DNA from: JAXMBN01 sp046349875
GTDB taxonomy: Bacteria; Planctomycetota; Planctomycetia; Pirellulales; Pirellulaceae
Direction: 5' to 3'
Assembly: GCA_046349875.1 (NCBI GenBank)
Contig: JAXMBN010000047.1
Location: forward strand, 1 to 38,135
Length of the DNA stretch: 38,135 bases
Shown: positions 7,253-16,718 of the stretch, piece by piece
How positions within the stretch are numbered: position 1 is the first letter of the stretch
How the letters are laid out: each line of letters begins with the position of its first letter
Translations under genes and position numbers: made by a program
Notes under the pieces: model-generated
Database searches by the model: none
What the model saw: only the letters and a program-made list of their open reading frames with translations
Told to the model about the DNA's origin: nothing

Positions 7253-10081
7253 CTAGTTTGTTGAAAATCTCATTTCCACAGCTTGTGTTGCTTTCGGAGA
7301 AACCCTCAATCGAATCGCATTCGGTTCCATTCCTTGGGCCTTGTCGTTTGATCGAGGCAGTGCGTCCATATATCTGGCTGTACTGCTACTAGGCCAATCT
7401 ATCGACTCGCGTTGTAGGTGCTCCATAACTCGACGCAAGTCGTAAATCTCTACAGAGTTATCTTGTCGAGATACCGCGAGCAGTCCTTTTGCCTCAAGGC
7501 AATCCATGGCGATAATGGCTGACGTATTGCCCGATTCTAATTCGCAGATAGATTCCAGATCAGCTGCAGAGATCAACGAAATTCTCTGGGAGTTGGATGT
7601 TGAAACCCAATAGGCCTTCCCATTGGATGCGCAGGTCAAATAAGGAAGAGTTCTCGATGCATCCACCTTCATTTCCTTTTTTAAGGTCCAATCGACAGCG
7701 GAAAAAACGCGGATCGCTCCACGATGAGCAATGGCAATCGTATTCTCATCCGGATTGAAGACGGGACGTGCAGCTTCGTCACAACGATAAGTCCAAAGCA
7801 GGTTTCCGGTTTCTACATCGACAACGCGGATGTCTTGTCCTCCAAAAGTTCCAGGGGCTAGTGACTCACCTTTGGGTGAAAAGGACAAATATCGAACACC
7901 GAAATGTCGTCCTAAGTGTTTGGATATTTGATCATTGGTTTGCAAAACGATGGGTTCGTCTTTTTCGCTCACATACGCGATGCGTCTTGATGATGGGCTA
8001 ACCGCAACATGCCATTCATGATCGCCAATCGCACTTCGTAAGACCGTAGGTGCGTCGATAACCCACTGAGATTTGTCGCTTGAAAACTCACGTTGAATCG
8101 GCCAGCGTAGGATTCCGCCTTCAGAAACGGTTATGAAGGCATCATCACTTTCGATAAATCGGCAGTCAACCGTATTCCCTATTGGTAACGTTGCAATCTG
8201 TGTCCCAAGCATCGGGTCCCAGAAAGTCACGCCGGAAGGGCCGCACGCGGCAAGCATGGCTCCTGCGGAATGAAAGCTCAGTCCACAAATCCATCCTTGT
8301 GGACGAACGCCTTGCTCACGACGAAACGAGGGATGAAGAACAAGTAATTCGGAGGCCTGCTCATAGGCAAACAACTCCATTTCATCCTCAACGATCATTA
8401 GGATGTAATGACCATCGCTGGACATCCAACGAACATCACCTGATGCATGTAAAACTTCCTTTCCCGTTGGTATATCCCAAACTCTGACAGACCCATCCCA
8501 AGATGTCGTAATGAGACGGTCACTACTTCCCACAAAGCTCAAGTTTGTAATTGCATTTTGATGCGCTTCGATCACCGAAACCAATTGTTTGGTTGCAAAA
8601 TCAAAGAGGTAGATTTGGTAATCGCTCCCAGCAACCGCAAAGAATCGACGATCCAAACTCCAGGCTGCTTGCATTGGCTGAACGGGAACTACGATCTCTC
8701 CAATGATTGCTTTCGACTCAACATCGAGGAAGGTGATAAGCTTTTCATGCACATGAAAGGCAGCAACCAACTCATCATCTGAGTTCATAGCTAAGCCGTT
8801 GATATCGGGTAGTTTCGCAAGGGATTCCCATTCATCTGTGTTTTCCACCGGCGCAATTTTGACCTGCCCATCGGCATCAGCCCACACAATGCGATCGCCA
8901 CTGGAAGTCACCATGATGGCGGAAGGTTTCATCGCTAACATTCGAATTTCATTCGTTCGAGAACGATCTGTTTTCCAGAGAAAACACCGTCCCAAGAGGT
9001 CGCGTCCCAGAATCATTTTCCCATTGGCCGACCATTGGAGAATGGAAGATCGCGGTAGGACTTTGGCCCTTTGAAGCAATTCGCCATCTCGAATACTTCG
9101 CCACTGAAGCCATTCACCATCAATCTCGACGTAACTGCTGGAGGCTGGATCGACTGGAGCGTAGGCATCATTCAAATCGAGCGGCAATGCGCATAATCTC
9201 CTGAAATCCGTCCTCAAAACCGCAGCGATTATGCGATTGCGAACGCGAGCCAAGTCCTCATCAGACAATCGTAGTTGATCGCGCAATTCTAAAGCGTCAG
9301 TCAGCGTATCAAGGCTCTCCAGCCTTTGCCCTATCGAGCCACTGTGAAGCGTTGCATCTGCTTGCACAAGCAAAGACTCAAAGAGCCTTCTTTGAGCAGA
9401 CAATTGAGCTGAAATTCTAATTTTGAGTTCTTCGGCAACGGCATTGCGAGCGTGCTCCAACCGAAATGCTGCGAAGACTGCCCCAAAAAGCAAAAGACTT
9501 GCGAGAATCCCAACGCTGAATGAAAGTCCTGCGAGTATGGGTGATCGGCGCACAAAGCGTGCCCAGTCATCCAATCGCGTTGTTGGCTTGGCTTGAATTG
9601 GAAGGTCTTCAAGATATCGTTCGACATCGTTTGCGAGTTCTGCAGCCGATTGATAACGCTTTTCGGGACGCTTTGCGATCGCCTTGAGTACGATCCAGTC
9701 GATTTCTCGTCGGAAAGGAAGCCCGCTTCGGATGTCGCCAAATTGGTCTCTCGAGATCGATTGACTTTTCCAGACGTGGCTTGGAGGAACTGCATCTTTC
9801 TCGCGGACGCATCGAAGCGTTTCCCAAAGTCCCGCATTGGATCGGTTGGCACTTCGAAATGGCGTGGTATTGGTCAAGAGCTCATAAAGAATAATCCCTA
9901 GCGAGTAGATATCGCTTCGAGTGTCGCTGTCCGTTTGCCCATCCCCGAGTTGCTCAGGGCTCATATACTCTGGCGTTCCCATCATTTGACCAGCAACGGT
10001 GAGCTGAACGCTATGGTTAAACGGATCCCCGATCGCTTTGGCGATTCCAAAGTCGATGATCTTTGGGCGAGGGTAGGTCAT
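7253..10081 (-). CDS. Ser/Thr protein kinase with WD40 repeats, C-terminal part after a frameshift
   Basis: This is the larger part of one kinase gene whose N-terminal half is in another frame at 10017-10766. It starts inside the catalytic domain with PKIIDFGIAKA (the DFG magnesium loop). The activation segment GQMMGTPEYMSPEQ near 31-44 and SDTRSDIYSLGIILYELLT near 52-70 follow. A predicted membrane helix spans about 183-206 (ILAGLSFSVGILASLLLFGA). A roughly 700-residue extracytoplasmic or C-terminal beta-propeller region comes next, for example AHQNAITNLSFVG and TTSWDGSVRVWDIPTG. The kinase - membrane helix - WD40 layout is common in planctomycetes. The first methionine here is internal to the kinase domain. 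As the sequence stands, this piece lacks the ATP-binding lobe and could not phosphorylate. Confidence 0.85.
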   Translation of the reverse strand: MTYPRPKIIDFGIAKAIGDPFNHSVQLTVAGQMMGTPEYMSPEQLGDGQTDSDTRSDIYSLGIILYELLTNTTPFRSANRSNAGLWETLRCVREKDAVPPSHVWKSQSISRDQFGDIRSGLPFRREIDWIVLKAIAKRPEKRYQSAAELANDVERYLEDLPIQAKPTTRLDDWARFVRRSPILAGLSFSVGILASLLLFGAVFAAFRLEHARNAVAEELKIRISAQLSAQRRLFESLLVQADATLHSGSIGQRLESLDTLTDALELRDQLRLSDEDLARVRNRIIAAVLRTDFRRLCALPLDLNDAYAPVDPASSSYVEIDGEWLQWRSIRDGELLQRAKVLPRSSILQWSANGKMILGRDLLGRCFLWKTDRSRTNEIRMLAMKPSAIMVTSSGDRIVWADADGQVKIAPVENTDEWESLAKLPDINGLAMNSDDELVAAFHVHEKLITFLDVESKAIIGEIVVPVQPMQAAWSLDRRFFAVAGSDYQIYLFDFATKQLVSVIEAHQNAITNLSFVGSSDRLITTSWDGSVRVWDIPTGKEVLHASGDVRWMSSDGHYILMIVEDEMELFAYEQASELLVLHPSFRREQGVRPQGWICGLSFHSAGAMLAACGPSGVTFWDPMLGTQIATLPIGNTVDCRFIESDDAFITVSEGGILRWPIQREFSSDKSQWVIDAPTVLRSAIGDHEWHVAVSPSSRRIAYVSEKDEPIVLQTNDQISKHLGRHFGVRYLSFSPKGESLAPGTFGGQDIRVVDVETGNLLWTYRCDEAARPVFNPDENTIAIAHRGAIRVFSAVDWTLKKEMKVDASRTLPYLTCASNGKAYWVSTSNSQRISLISAADLESICELESGNTSAIIAMDCLEAKGLLAVSRQDNSVEIYDLRRVMEHLQRESIDWPSSSTARYMDALPRSNDKAQGMEPNAIRLRVSPKATQAVEMRFSTN

Positions 10082-10766
10082 CGTAGGTGGCCACCAATAT
10101 GTTCGCGGGCTTCAAATCGCGATGCACCACGCCCTTTTGGTGAGCGTGCTGCACGCCACGACATATCGAAAGAAAGATCGACATTCGCTTATGAATCCCG
10201 AGTTGGTTGGAATTGCAGTATTCCGTCAAGGTCGGACCGTCGACGTACTCCATCACGAAAAAAGGACCTCCGCGATGAGAAACGGAAAATGGCTCCTGTG
10301 TATCATGCAGAGATAACTCGCTACCTTCGATAATTCCAGCATCGAGCACGCGCGCGACATTCGGATGGTCCATGCGTGCAAGAGCGTCGCGTTCAGCCTG
10401 AAATCGAGCCAGCGCCTGCCGAGACTCCAAACTTGTTTGAATCAGTTTCAATGCTACGAATCGGCGGATCGGTTCGCGTTGTTCGGCAAGATAAACGATT
10501 CCCATGCCTCCGCGACCAATCATTCGCACAAGACGATAGGGACCAATTTGTTCCGGTGGTGTTCCAGTAACTTCGGACTGGGCAATGGACTCCATCGCAG
10601 GAGTTTCTAGAAAGCTCGGTGAAGATTCATAATGAGCAATCAACTGTTCGACACGCGACAACATCAATCGATCGCTGGCGCACGTTTCCGCCAAGAAGTC
10701 GCGCCTTTGGTTTGGATCCGAAATCCGCAGAGCCTCAAGAAAAATATCCTCTTCGGTTTTGCTCAT
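10017..10766 (-). CDS. Ser/Thr protein kinase, N-terminal part before a frameshift
   Basis: This part holds the N-lobe and catalytic loop of the same kinase. From the ATG at 10766 (MSKTEEDIFLEALRI) there is a planctomycete-style leading helical region. The glycine loop IGRGGMGIVYLAE, VALKLI with the ATP-binding lysine, ERDALARMDHPNVARVLDAG, FFVMEYVDGPTLTEYC and HRDLKPANILV follow. The frame then runs into nonsense (KDHRLWNRQ) and stops. Dropping one A from the AAA run (plus-strand T run at 10062-10064) restores YDDLPSPKIIDFG, the usual spacing. An in-frame start at 10811 exists but adds only basic residues. Expected function is phosphorylation of Ser/Thr in response to an envelope signal sensed by the C-terminal propeller. 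Confidence 0.85.
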   Translation of the reverse strand: MSKTEEDIFLEALRISDPNQRRDFLAETCASDRLMLSRVEQLIAHYESSPSFLETPAMESIAQSEVTGTPPEQIGPYRLVRMIGRGGMGIVYLAEQREPIRRFVALKLIQTSLESRQALARFQAERDALARMDHPNVARVLDAGIIEGSELSLHDTQEPFSVSHRGGPFFVMEYVDGPTLTEYCNSNQLGIHKRMSIFLSICRGVQHAHQKGVVHRDLKPANILVATYDDLPSPKDHRLWNRQSDRGSV

Positions 10767-10893
10767 GCCGAACTTTTGCTCCCACCGAAACTCTCGCTTA
10801 CGAAACCTCAATCGAGGTGAATTCGCGAGGCTTTCCTTAATAGGAATTTACTTTAAGTGAGAGCCCAATTCATCCCCAGACGCATGCCGAATT

Positions 10894-13800
10894 CTATGCA
10901 AGAGGTATCACGTTTTCCCAATCGCGATCGAGATCTAACAGGGAATCCTGACTCAATTTCGCAAAGAAAAGGTCGAATCCTTCGTCATTTCCGGGAAGAC
11001 TTTCGAGACGATCTCCTCGCAAGACGTTCGGACCGAGATTGGATTGGACCGTACTTCCATTCAGACTTGGACCATTTCCCGATTGTATGTTCGCCACTCG
11101 TGCAGCGTAGTCACCATCCGATAACCACTTATCCAGAACTTTTCTTAATTGGTTTTGATTGTTATCGAAGGATGTCGTGCCAGCGATCAATACATCCATG
11201 CCCAAACCACCGATAAGGGTCGCTGGAGAAATTCCAGCAATCAACAGATCATCTCCAGCGCCGCCATCGAGAACTGTTAGAAGTGCATTCCCGACGAGAA
11301 TATCATTTCCAGCACCTCCGATGAACCGTTGGAAGCCAAGGATTCGCCCGTCGATCGATGTTGCAACGCCCGTCTTCGCGTTTGCGTACACATCATCTTC
11401 CCACAGTTCATAGGTAAGGGTGTTGTTCCCACTTCCTCCATCGAGTCTTCCAGAAAGCGAACCGGATGGATCCATCTGAACACGATCATCCCCAGACCCG
11501 AGGTTGAACTGGCTAAAACCAATGAACCTCGCAACATCGAGAACACCTACTGTCAGAATCGCAGTATCTCGATCGTAAATCTCCCAGATGTCCGTGGCAT
11601 CATTCGGGCCGATTACACGATTGTTACCTGAGCCCCCAGAGAAAATAAGCATCGAGCCTGGGGTTGCCTTGCGAACATTGGCAACTGCATTCCCGGTGGT
11701 CGTTTTGACGTGCACCGTGGGCACGCTGGAATAGGAAAATTTTGAAGTCCCAACGTTGATCGTCGAAGGTGACATCGTTGCAGAATTAGCCTCGTAGGTC
11801 TTGTCGGCAGTCGATCCTGAATCATCGAGGACCAAGCCGTTGTTACCTCCTCTTCCGCCAAAGGAAACATCGTGAATGCCTTCAAGCGAACCGTTATCGT
11901 CACTGTGAACCGTCAATCCATCAAAAACGGTACCAGCAATGAAACTGAAACGCTCAAACATGTTTCCGCCAACATGCATTGCGGTTGCTTGTGGGCCTCC
12001 GATATATGTCGTCATGGCCTTTGGTGGAATGGTAAAGAATGGATTCTGAAGTCCGTCAGCATAGCTGATGGGCGCGGCGCCTGGTCGTCGAAATTCGGTC
12101 TTGCTTAAGAAGACATTCTGGGGCATTTCATTGGACGCGGTACCATAGTCGTTTATTACAATTTTTGAACCACTCGCTGCCGCATAGGTTGAAATATTGA
12201 TCTCGCCTTGAATGGAGTCCAATGTTCCCGCAGCGTTGCCGATCTCGACTTGTTGAACTCTTCGATCTTGTGTCTCAACTCGCATTGGCCCCGTTGTCTT
12301 AAAGATCCGAACGTTGGGGGAATTGACCGAAGTTGTAAATCCAGGACGAGTGTCTTGCACTTCAACCCGATCACTCGTCACGACACTTACACTTGATTCG
12401 AAGCTATATCGAATGTTCGTCTGCCCAGCGATGCTGATTTTTCCTGGTTGCATAACGATAGGAATCGTACGGGATGTGGCGGTGTCAACAGTGGATACTC
12501 GAAGCGAATTGGGAAAACGCCCTGCAATTTGGATTTCCCCGAAAATATTGTCTAGCGATTTCTGAGCAGTCCCAAACTCAGCGGTGTCTATAGATCCGCT
12601 CGCCAGTATGTCGAGGTTCCCAGTCGTTCCGCTAACATAGAACTGCGAATTGGCAATTCCCGTTCGAAGCGTTGTTGTCAATCGTTCGAGCGGTTGTCCC
12701 ATTAGATTGACTTTTCTCGATGCCGTGTCGAGTATCTTTACATTCTGCGGACCTGCACCCGTATTGATCGAAATCGATGCCATCGCTGCCCCGTTGTAGT
12801 AAACGATGCTGCCTAAGGGAGATAGCCCCGTGATCGAATAGGGGAACTGGGAATTGAAGGCCGTTCGATTGAGGACTACGCTTCGAGCATCTGTGCTCGC
12901 TGAATCGTCGACGTTGAGATCGGTTTGACCATTAGCGGACGTTATGTAAATATTTCCCTGAATCGCCTGCATACTCCTTGGCCCTTGAGCCCCAAATGGA
13001 TCTGTTGAGGATCGTTCGCCGATCGTAACGGTATTCGATCCGCCAAGGCCATCAAAGTAGATAGGTGCATTGCTCATCGCGACGACCATAGTATCAGCAC
13101 CATCACCTCCGATTAGATCGTACTTTCCGACCGTGGAAGCGGTATTGAAAACGGTAAAGCCGTTCCCTGCGGGCGACCCTTTGATCTTCAGGGATCGTAC
13201 TAAACTTCCCAACGTGATTTTTGTAGGTGTTAACCCTGCGATCGAGTCATAGCGAATACCTATCGATCGACGAAGAGTATCGCCAGAGTCATCGATCGTC
13301 ACATTCGTTTGGTTCGTCCCGTATATGACGATTGGAGAAAGGATGCCCATCGTTCCTTGCCCCGTACCGAGATTGACTTCCTTGAATTCGGAGATGACCA
13401 TCCGTGTGTTGATAGATTGATTCACTTGTATCGAATCGTTGTTGTTGCCGAGCAACAAAACACTTCCCACGTCGGAGTGATATATACTGGTACCTCTGGC
13501 GCCTGCAGTCATCTGAATGACGCCCCAACCATCGGTCGTATCAACCGTTGATGAGACATTCGCCGATAACGCATCGACCTTTACAGTTTTCGCACCATTC
13601 ACTCGTACTGCAATGCCCAATTCGGCTGCGATTGTAACCGTGTTGAGGTTTCCTGCAGCGAAACCAGTGAACCGTAACTCCGATAAACTTGCAGCTGGTT
13701 GTGCGTACCACAGACTTCGCGTCGGCGTTGTTCCTGATTTCCAATTGACGTAAATCTCGACATCGCCTGACGCACGACGAACTTCAATTTCTGCATCGGC

Positions 13801-14931
13801 TGGAATGTATTGCCGATTCATGTCGAGCGTTATGACCTTGGGACTATTGAGGATAGCGTTCAAGCCATTTAGGTGAGGCTTTACTGCCTCAACAACACCG
13901 ACGTCCCCGAATCGACTCCCAAGCTCCGGATTCAACGCTTCAGCTGGAACGTTGTATGGAGCAGGAATGGAATAGGAGGTGACCCCAGCAATCATACCAT
14001 CGATAAACTGCGGACCACCGCTATCGCCTTGAGCCGCCAGTGATTCATTTGGAATGGCAAAACCAGAATTGGCTGGCGCCAGAACGTTGTATTTGACGGC
14101 CGAAGCGATATCACCGAGACTGGTGGGGTGGACTGGATTGTCGAAATCCATATACAAACCAGTTGGACTCGAAAGACCAAGCTTGGTTAGAGCGCTGGGT
14201 ATCTTGTTCCAACCTACGAGGTCGATTTGATTGACGCCACCATGCTTGATACCGCCCCCAAACCCACCAGGAGGGACCATCGTGGATCCGCTATCACCTT
14301 GCCCCCACCTTCCATATCCAACCATGCTAACCGTCTTGCCATCGGGATTGCCGGAAAAGAGACCGTAGCGCTCGGCACCATAACCCTTGGGACCGATGGG
14401 AGCCAAAACTCCGAGATCGAGAACCAACAAGTCATTGCCGGCCAATAGGTTGCCGTTGTAGCCAGCGGAAACAATATGAGATGAGTCGAAAGGAACCTCA
14501 AACCGCATGGCAGAGTCGCCAACATGATTGGGTATGTAAAATTCGACAGTTATCCTTCGATCGGAAACGGGATCGTAGGTCCCTTTGAATACGTCGCCAA
14601 CAATAACGTGCGCGGCCGTTAACACGTGCTGGCCATCACTGAGCAAGACTCCCGTCCCTGCATCGCTTTGGTTTCCCCCGCGATTCACCCAAATCTTGAC
14701 GACCCCATCAAATCCCGTTCCCGGATCAACTATTGGCGTAGGATTGCCAATCGACACGACCAAAAGCGAACGGTCTTCCAATCGTTCCAGCTGCATACTT
14801 CGCTGAAACGGCTTCCTCTTCTTGCATTGATTGCCACTTTTTGTTCTATCTGCCTTCAAGCGTAAGAATCGTGGCAACCACTGGGAGGAGGTTTTCATTT
14901 TGGGTCTCCGCATCCTATCCGATTTGATCAA
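10894..14931 (-). CDS. Large secreted trypsin-like serine protease with LEPR-XLL motif and Gly/Asp-rich repeats
   Basis: This is a 1345-residue protein. Near residues 47-57 is QLERLEDRSLL, the LEPR-XLL type motif found at the N-terminus of many very large planctomycete exported proteins. A chymotrypsin-fold protease domain follows, with a complete catalytic triad: H108 in LTAAHVI, D167 in GNDLLVLDL and S304 in QGDSGGPQF. The middle of the protein is a long beta-rich stretch with repeated DDSGDT/DDSAST/DDSGST motifs. The C-terminal region has hemolysin-like calcium-binding motifs (GGAGNDILVG, DGGAGDDLLIAG, GGLGMDVLIAG). The end (GTTSFDNN, RVANIQ, DLFFAKL) recalls a recurring C-terminal module of planctomycete secreted proteins. 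ATG alternatives exist at codons 7 and 12. It lies between an ECF sigma factor and a membrane kinase on the same strand. Confidence 0.88.
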   Translation of the reverse strand: MIKSDRMRRPKMKTSSQWLPRFLRLKADRTKSGNQCKKRKPFQRSMQLERLEDRSLLVVSIGNPTPIVDPGTGFDGVVKIWVNRGGNQSDAGTGVLLSDGQHVLTAAHVIVGDVFKGTYDPVSDRRITVEFYIPNHVGDSAMRFEVPFDSSHIVSAGYNGNLLAGNDLLVLDLGVLAPIGPKGYGAERYGLFSGNPDGKTVSMVGYGRWGQGDSGSTMVPPGGFGGGIKHGGVNQIDLVGWNKIPSALTKLGLSSPTGLYMDFDNPVHPTSLGDIASAVKYNVLAPANSGFAIPNESLAAQGDSGGPQFIDGMIAGVTSYSIPAPYNVPAEALNPELGSRFGDVGVVEAVKPHLNGLNAILNSPKVITLDMNRQYIPADAEIEVRRASGDVEIYVNWKSGTTPTRSLWYAQPAASLSELRFTGFAAGNLNTVTIAAELGIAVRVNGAKTVKVDALSANVSSTVDTTDGWGVIQMTAGARGTSIYHSDVGSVLLLGNNNDSIQVNQSINTRMVISEFKEVNLGTGQGTMGILSPIVIYGTNQTNVTIDDSGDTLRRSIGIRYDSIAGLTPTKITLGSLVRSLKIKGSPAGNGFTVFNTASTVGKYDLIGGDGADTMVVAMSNAPIYFDGLGGSNTVTIGERSSTDPFGAQGPRSMQAIQGNIYITSANGQTDLNVDDSASTDARSVVLNRTAFNSQFPYSITGLSPLGSIVYYNGAAMASISINTGAGPQNVKILDTASRKVNLMGQPLERLTTTLRTGIANSQFYVSGTTGNLDILASGSIDTAEFGTAQKSLDNIFGEIQIAGRFPNSLRVSTVDTATSRTIPIVMQPGKISIAGQTNIRYSFESSVSVVTSDRVEVQDTRPGFTTSVNSPNVRIFKTTGPMRVETQDRRVQQVEIGNAAGTLDSIQGEINISTYAAASGSKIVINDYGTASNEMPQNVFLSKTEFRRPGAAPISYADGLQNPFFTIPPKAMTTYIGGPQATAMHVGGNMFERFSFIAGTVFDGLTVHSDDNGSLEGIHDVSFGGRGGNNGLVLDDSGSTADKTYEANSATMSPSTINVGTSKFSYSSVPTVHVKTTTGNAVANVRKATPGSMLIFSGGSGNNRVIGPNDATDIWEIYDRDTAILTVGVLDVARFIGFSQFNLGSGDDRVQMDPSGSLSGRLDGGSGNNTLTYELWEDDVYANAKTGVATSIDGRILGFQRFIGGAGNDILVGNALLTVLDGGAGDDLLIAGISPATLIGGLGMDVLIAGTTSFDNNQNQLRKVLDKWLSDGDYAARVANIQSGNGPSLNGSTVQSNLGPNVLRGDRLESLPGNDEGFDLFFAKLSQDSLLDLDRDWENVIPLA

Positions 14932-15046
14932 CTAATAACCGACGGACTTCAATGCGCTATTTGCGGAAAACCACATCAACCTTTTTTCTCGAATTTTTGA
15001 ACCAGGGACCTAATAGGCAGTTTTTGCAATCGGAATTTGCGATCGA

Positions 15047-15625
15047 TTATGGAGTATCGCGGATCTCGCGCAGCAACCAAGCCTTCGAAAAAGCCCAATA
15101 GCGATCGGCCGTGGCTCGGGAAATCCCCAACGCCAATGCCGCCTGCTCGAGAGTGAGTCCTCCGAAGTATCGCATTTGCACTAACTGCGCTTTTTGGGAA
15201 TCCACTTCATGAAGCTTTTGAAGCGCACCATCCAATGCTAGGACGTCCATTTCTTTTTCAGCAAGCGATTCCACCGCCACTTTGTCACGCAAGGTTGCAT
15301 CAGGAAGTTCTTGCAATCGGTCTGAACCAACAATACAACGATCGCCACCTCGCTTGAGGGTTCGTTTGCGGCGAGCATTTTCCACCAGAATGCGCCGCAT
15401 GGCTTCGGAGGCAGCAGCGAAGAAATGGGCATCGTTGGCCCATCGAGCTGGGTCTTCACTTCCGACGATTCTTAAATACGCTTCATGCACAAGTGCCGTG
15501 GGTTGCAGTGTTTGACCTGGGTTTTCTCCAGCCAAGCGCGCTGCCGCAAGACGCCGCAATTCGTCATAGAGAAACGGCAACAAATCACGACCACGTTGTC
15601 CCGATACCGGTTGCTCACTTGCCAT
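15047..15625 (-). CDS. ECF-type RNA polymerase sigma factor
   Basis: The 192-residue protein matches the Sigma70_ECF type (PF07638) frequent in planctomycetes. Region 2 is LLPFLYDELRRLAAARLAGE near 15-34, then QTLQPTALVHEAYLRIV and HFFAAASEAMRRILVENARRK near 68-87. Region 4 carries a helix-turn-helix, LTLEQAALALGISRATADRYW near 157-177. The start ATG at 15625 is a best guess. Relatives usually have an extra N-terminal helix ending in a GDxxA motif before LLP, and the in-frame sequence upstream (open to 15835) does not match it clearly. No zinc-binding anti-sigma gene is adjacent; the neighbouring kinase is the more likely regulator. It is followed 115 bp later by the secreted protease. Confidence 0.87.
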   Translation of the reverse strand: MASEQPVSGQRGRDLLPFLYDELRRLAAARLAGENPGQTLQPTALVHEAYLRIVGSEDPARWANDAHFFAAASEAMRRILVENARRKRTLKRGGDRCIVGSDRLQELPDATLRDKVAVESLAEKEMDVLALDGALQKLHEVDSQKAQLVQMRYFGGLTLEQAALALGISRATADRYWAFSKAWLLREIRDTP

Positions 15626-15743
15626 CGCTTCACCCCAAGGAGCGGAATTCCACACCCCCAAACATACCAATTCGATAAGGACATCGTCAACTTGTGACAA
15701 GTTCGATAATCCTTGGGTTGCAAACAACACTTTCGAACGGGAA

Positions 15744-16718
15744 CTACGCAGCGGCTTGATTGTGGAACTTTTTGAGACGCGAGGGTGGATCGCGCCAACG
15801 TCGATGAAGCCACCAATACTGCTCGGGGTTAGCATGGATCACTTTGGCCAATTGGTCGTTGTACCATTGCGTCAATGCATTGATATTTTCAACCTGACCT
15901 TCCCCTTCCAACGGATCAGCAATTCCGAGCAGGTCGATATGGAACCGCAAAGGTCCCAAGCGACGATTGGACATCACGAGCATCGGTGCGCCGCTTGAAA
16001 GTGTGAACAGGGCCAAGGCTTTGTGACAACTTGCGGGTTGCCCTAAAAATTTTACCCAACAACCTTTGTTTCCAGCATCCTGATCGGCAAGCAAAGAGAG
16101 CATTCCACCACCATCCAAAACCTTTTGCACCAATCCTGCGCTATCATCTTTGGGGATGAAGTGTTGGCCACCGAGAGAACGGTACCACGTGATGTACTCG
16201 TGGACGTAGGGATTATCGAGGGGCCGCGCTATGGTTGTGGTCGGAAATCCCAACAAGCCAGTGATGTAGCCGGCGAGTTCAAAATTTCCAAAGTGGCCGG
16301 TCACAGCAATCTTCGGGCGATGATCTACCGCAAACTCAACGAATTTCCCGCGGTTGGGAATGATATAGTGCTCGTGCCAATTGCTTCGATGGATCTTTCG
16401 CTTGGATAAAGCAATCTCAAACACCATCAAGAAGAGATGGTGCCACATGCGGTATCGCGTTTGATAGATTCGACCCTGCGACCAATCCGGATAGATCAAT
16501 CGCATATTGGACTCAACCAATTTCTTGCGAATCGGAATCCAATCGGTGAAAACTTTGGCGAGCAAATGCGCGATCCGATCGCAGCGTTCGAGACTCATCA
16601 TCTGAATCCCGCAAAGCACCAATCGCAACAGAAGATACAAAGTATAGTCGCGAAAATTGCCGAGCTTCGTCTTCCAATTCATACTGCTACTTGCTCGAAA
16701 CGCAATTCCATTAAGCAT
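15744..16718 (-). CDS. LpxL/HtrB-like lysophospholipid acyltransferase
   Basis: This 324-residue, membrane-associated enzyme is related to the late acyltransferases of lipid A synthesis. The HX4E catalytic motif is seen as GHFGNFE (H142, E147). ARPLDNPYVHEYI, LADQDAGNKGCWVKFLG and the terminal QYWWLHRRWR are further family features. An N-terminal hydrophobic helix lies near 25-43. The ATG at 16718 overlaps the Nudix stop by 8 bases, suggesting translational coupling; an alternative start is the ATG at 16682 (MNWKTKLG). It is the last gene of a RimI-Nudix-acyltransferase operon. Whether it acylates lipid A or another lipid cannot be told from sequence. Confidence 0.88.
   Translation of the reverse strand: MLNGIAFRASSSMNWKTKLGNFRDYTLYLLLRLVLCGIQMMSLERCDRIAHLLAKVFTDWIPIRKKLVESNMRLIYPDWSQGRIYQTRYRMWHHLFLMVFEIALSKRKIHRSNWHEHYIIPNRGKFVEFAVDHRPKIAVTGHFGNFELAGYITGLLGFPTTTIARPLDNPYVHEYITWYRSLGGQHFIPKDDSAGLVQKVLDGGGMLSLLADQDAGNKGCWVKFLGQPASCHKALALFTLSSGAPMLVMSNRRLGPLRFHIDLLGIADPLEGEGQVENINALTQWYNDQLAKVIHANPEQYWWLHRRWRDPPSRLKKFHNQAAA

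Noticed and set aside
9331..9852. 173-codon open frame on the minus strand inside the kinase
   Set aside because: It overlaps the kinase frame that carries the activation segment and membrane helix, and its translation has no motifs.
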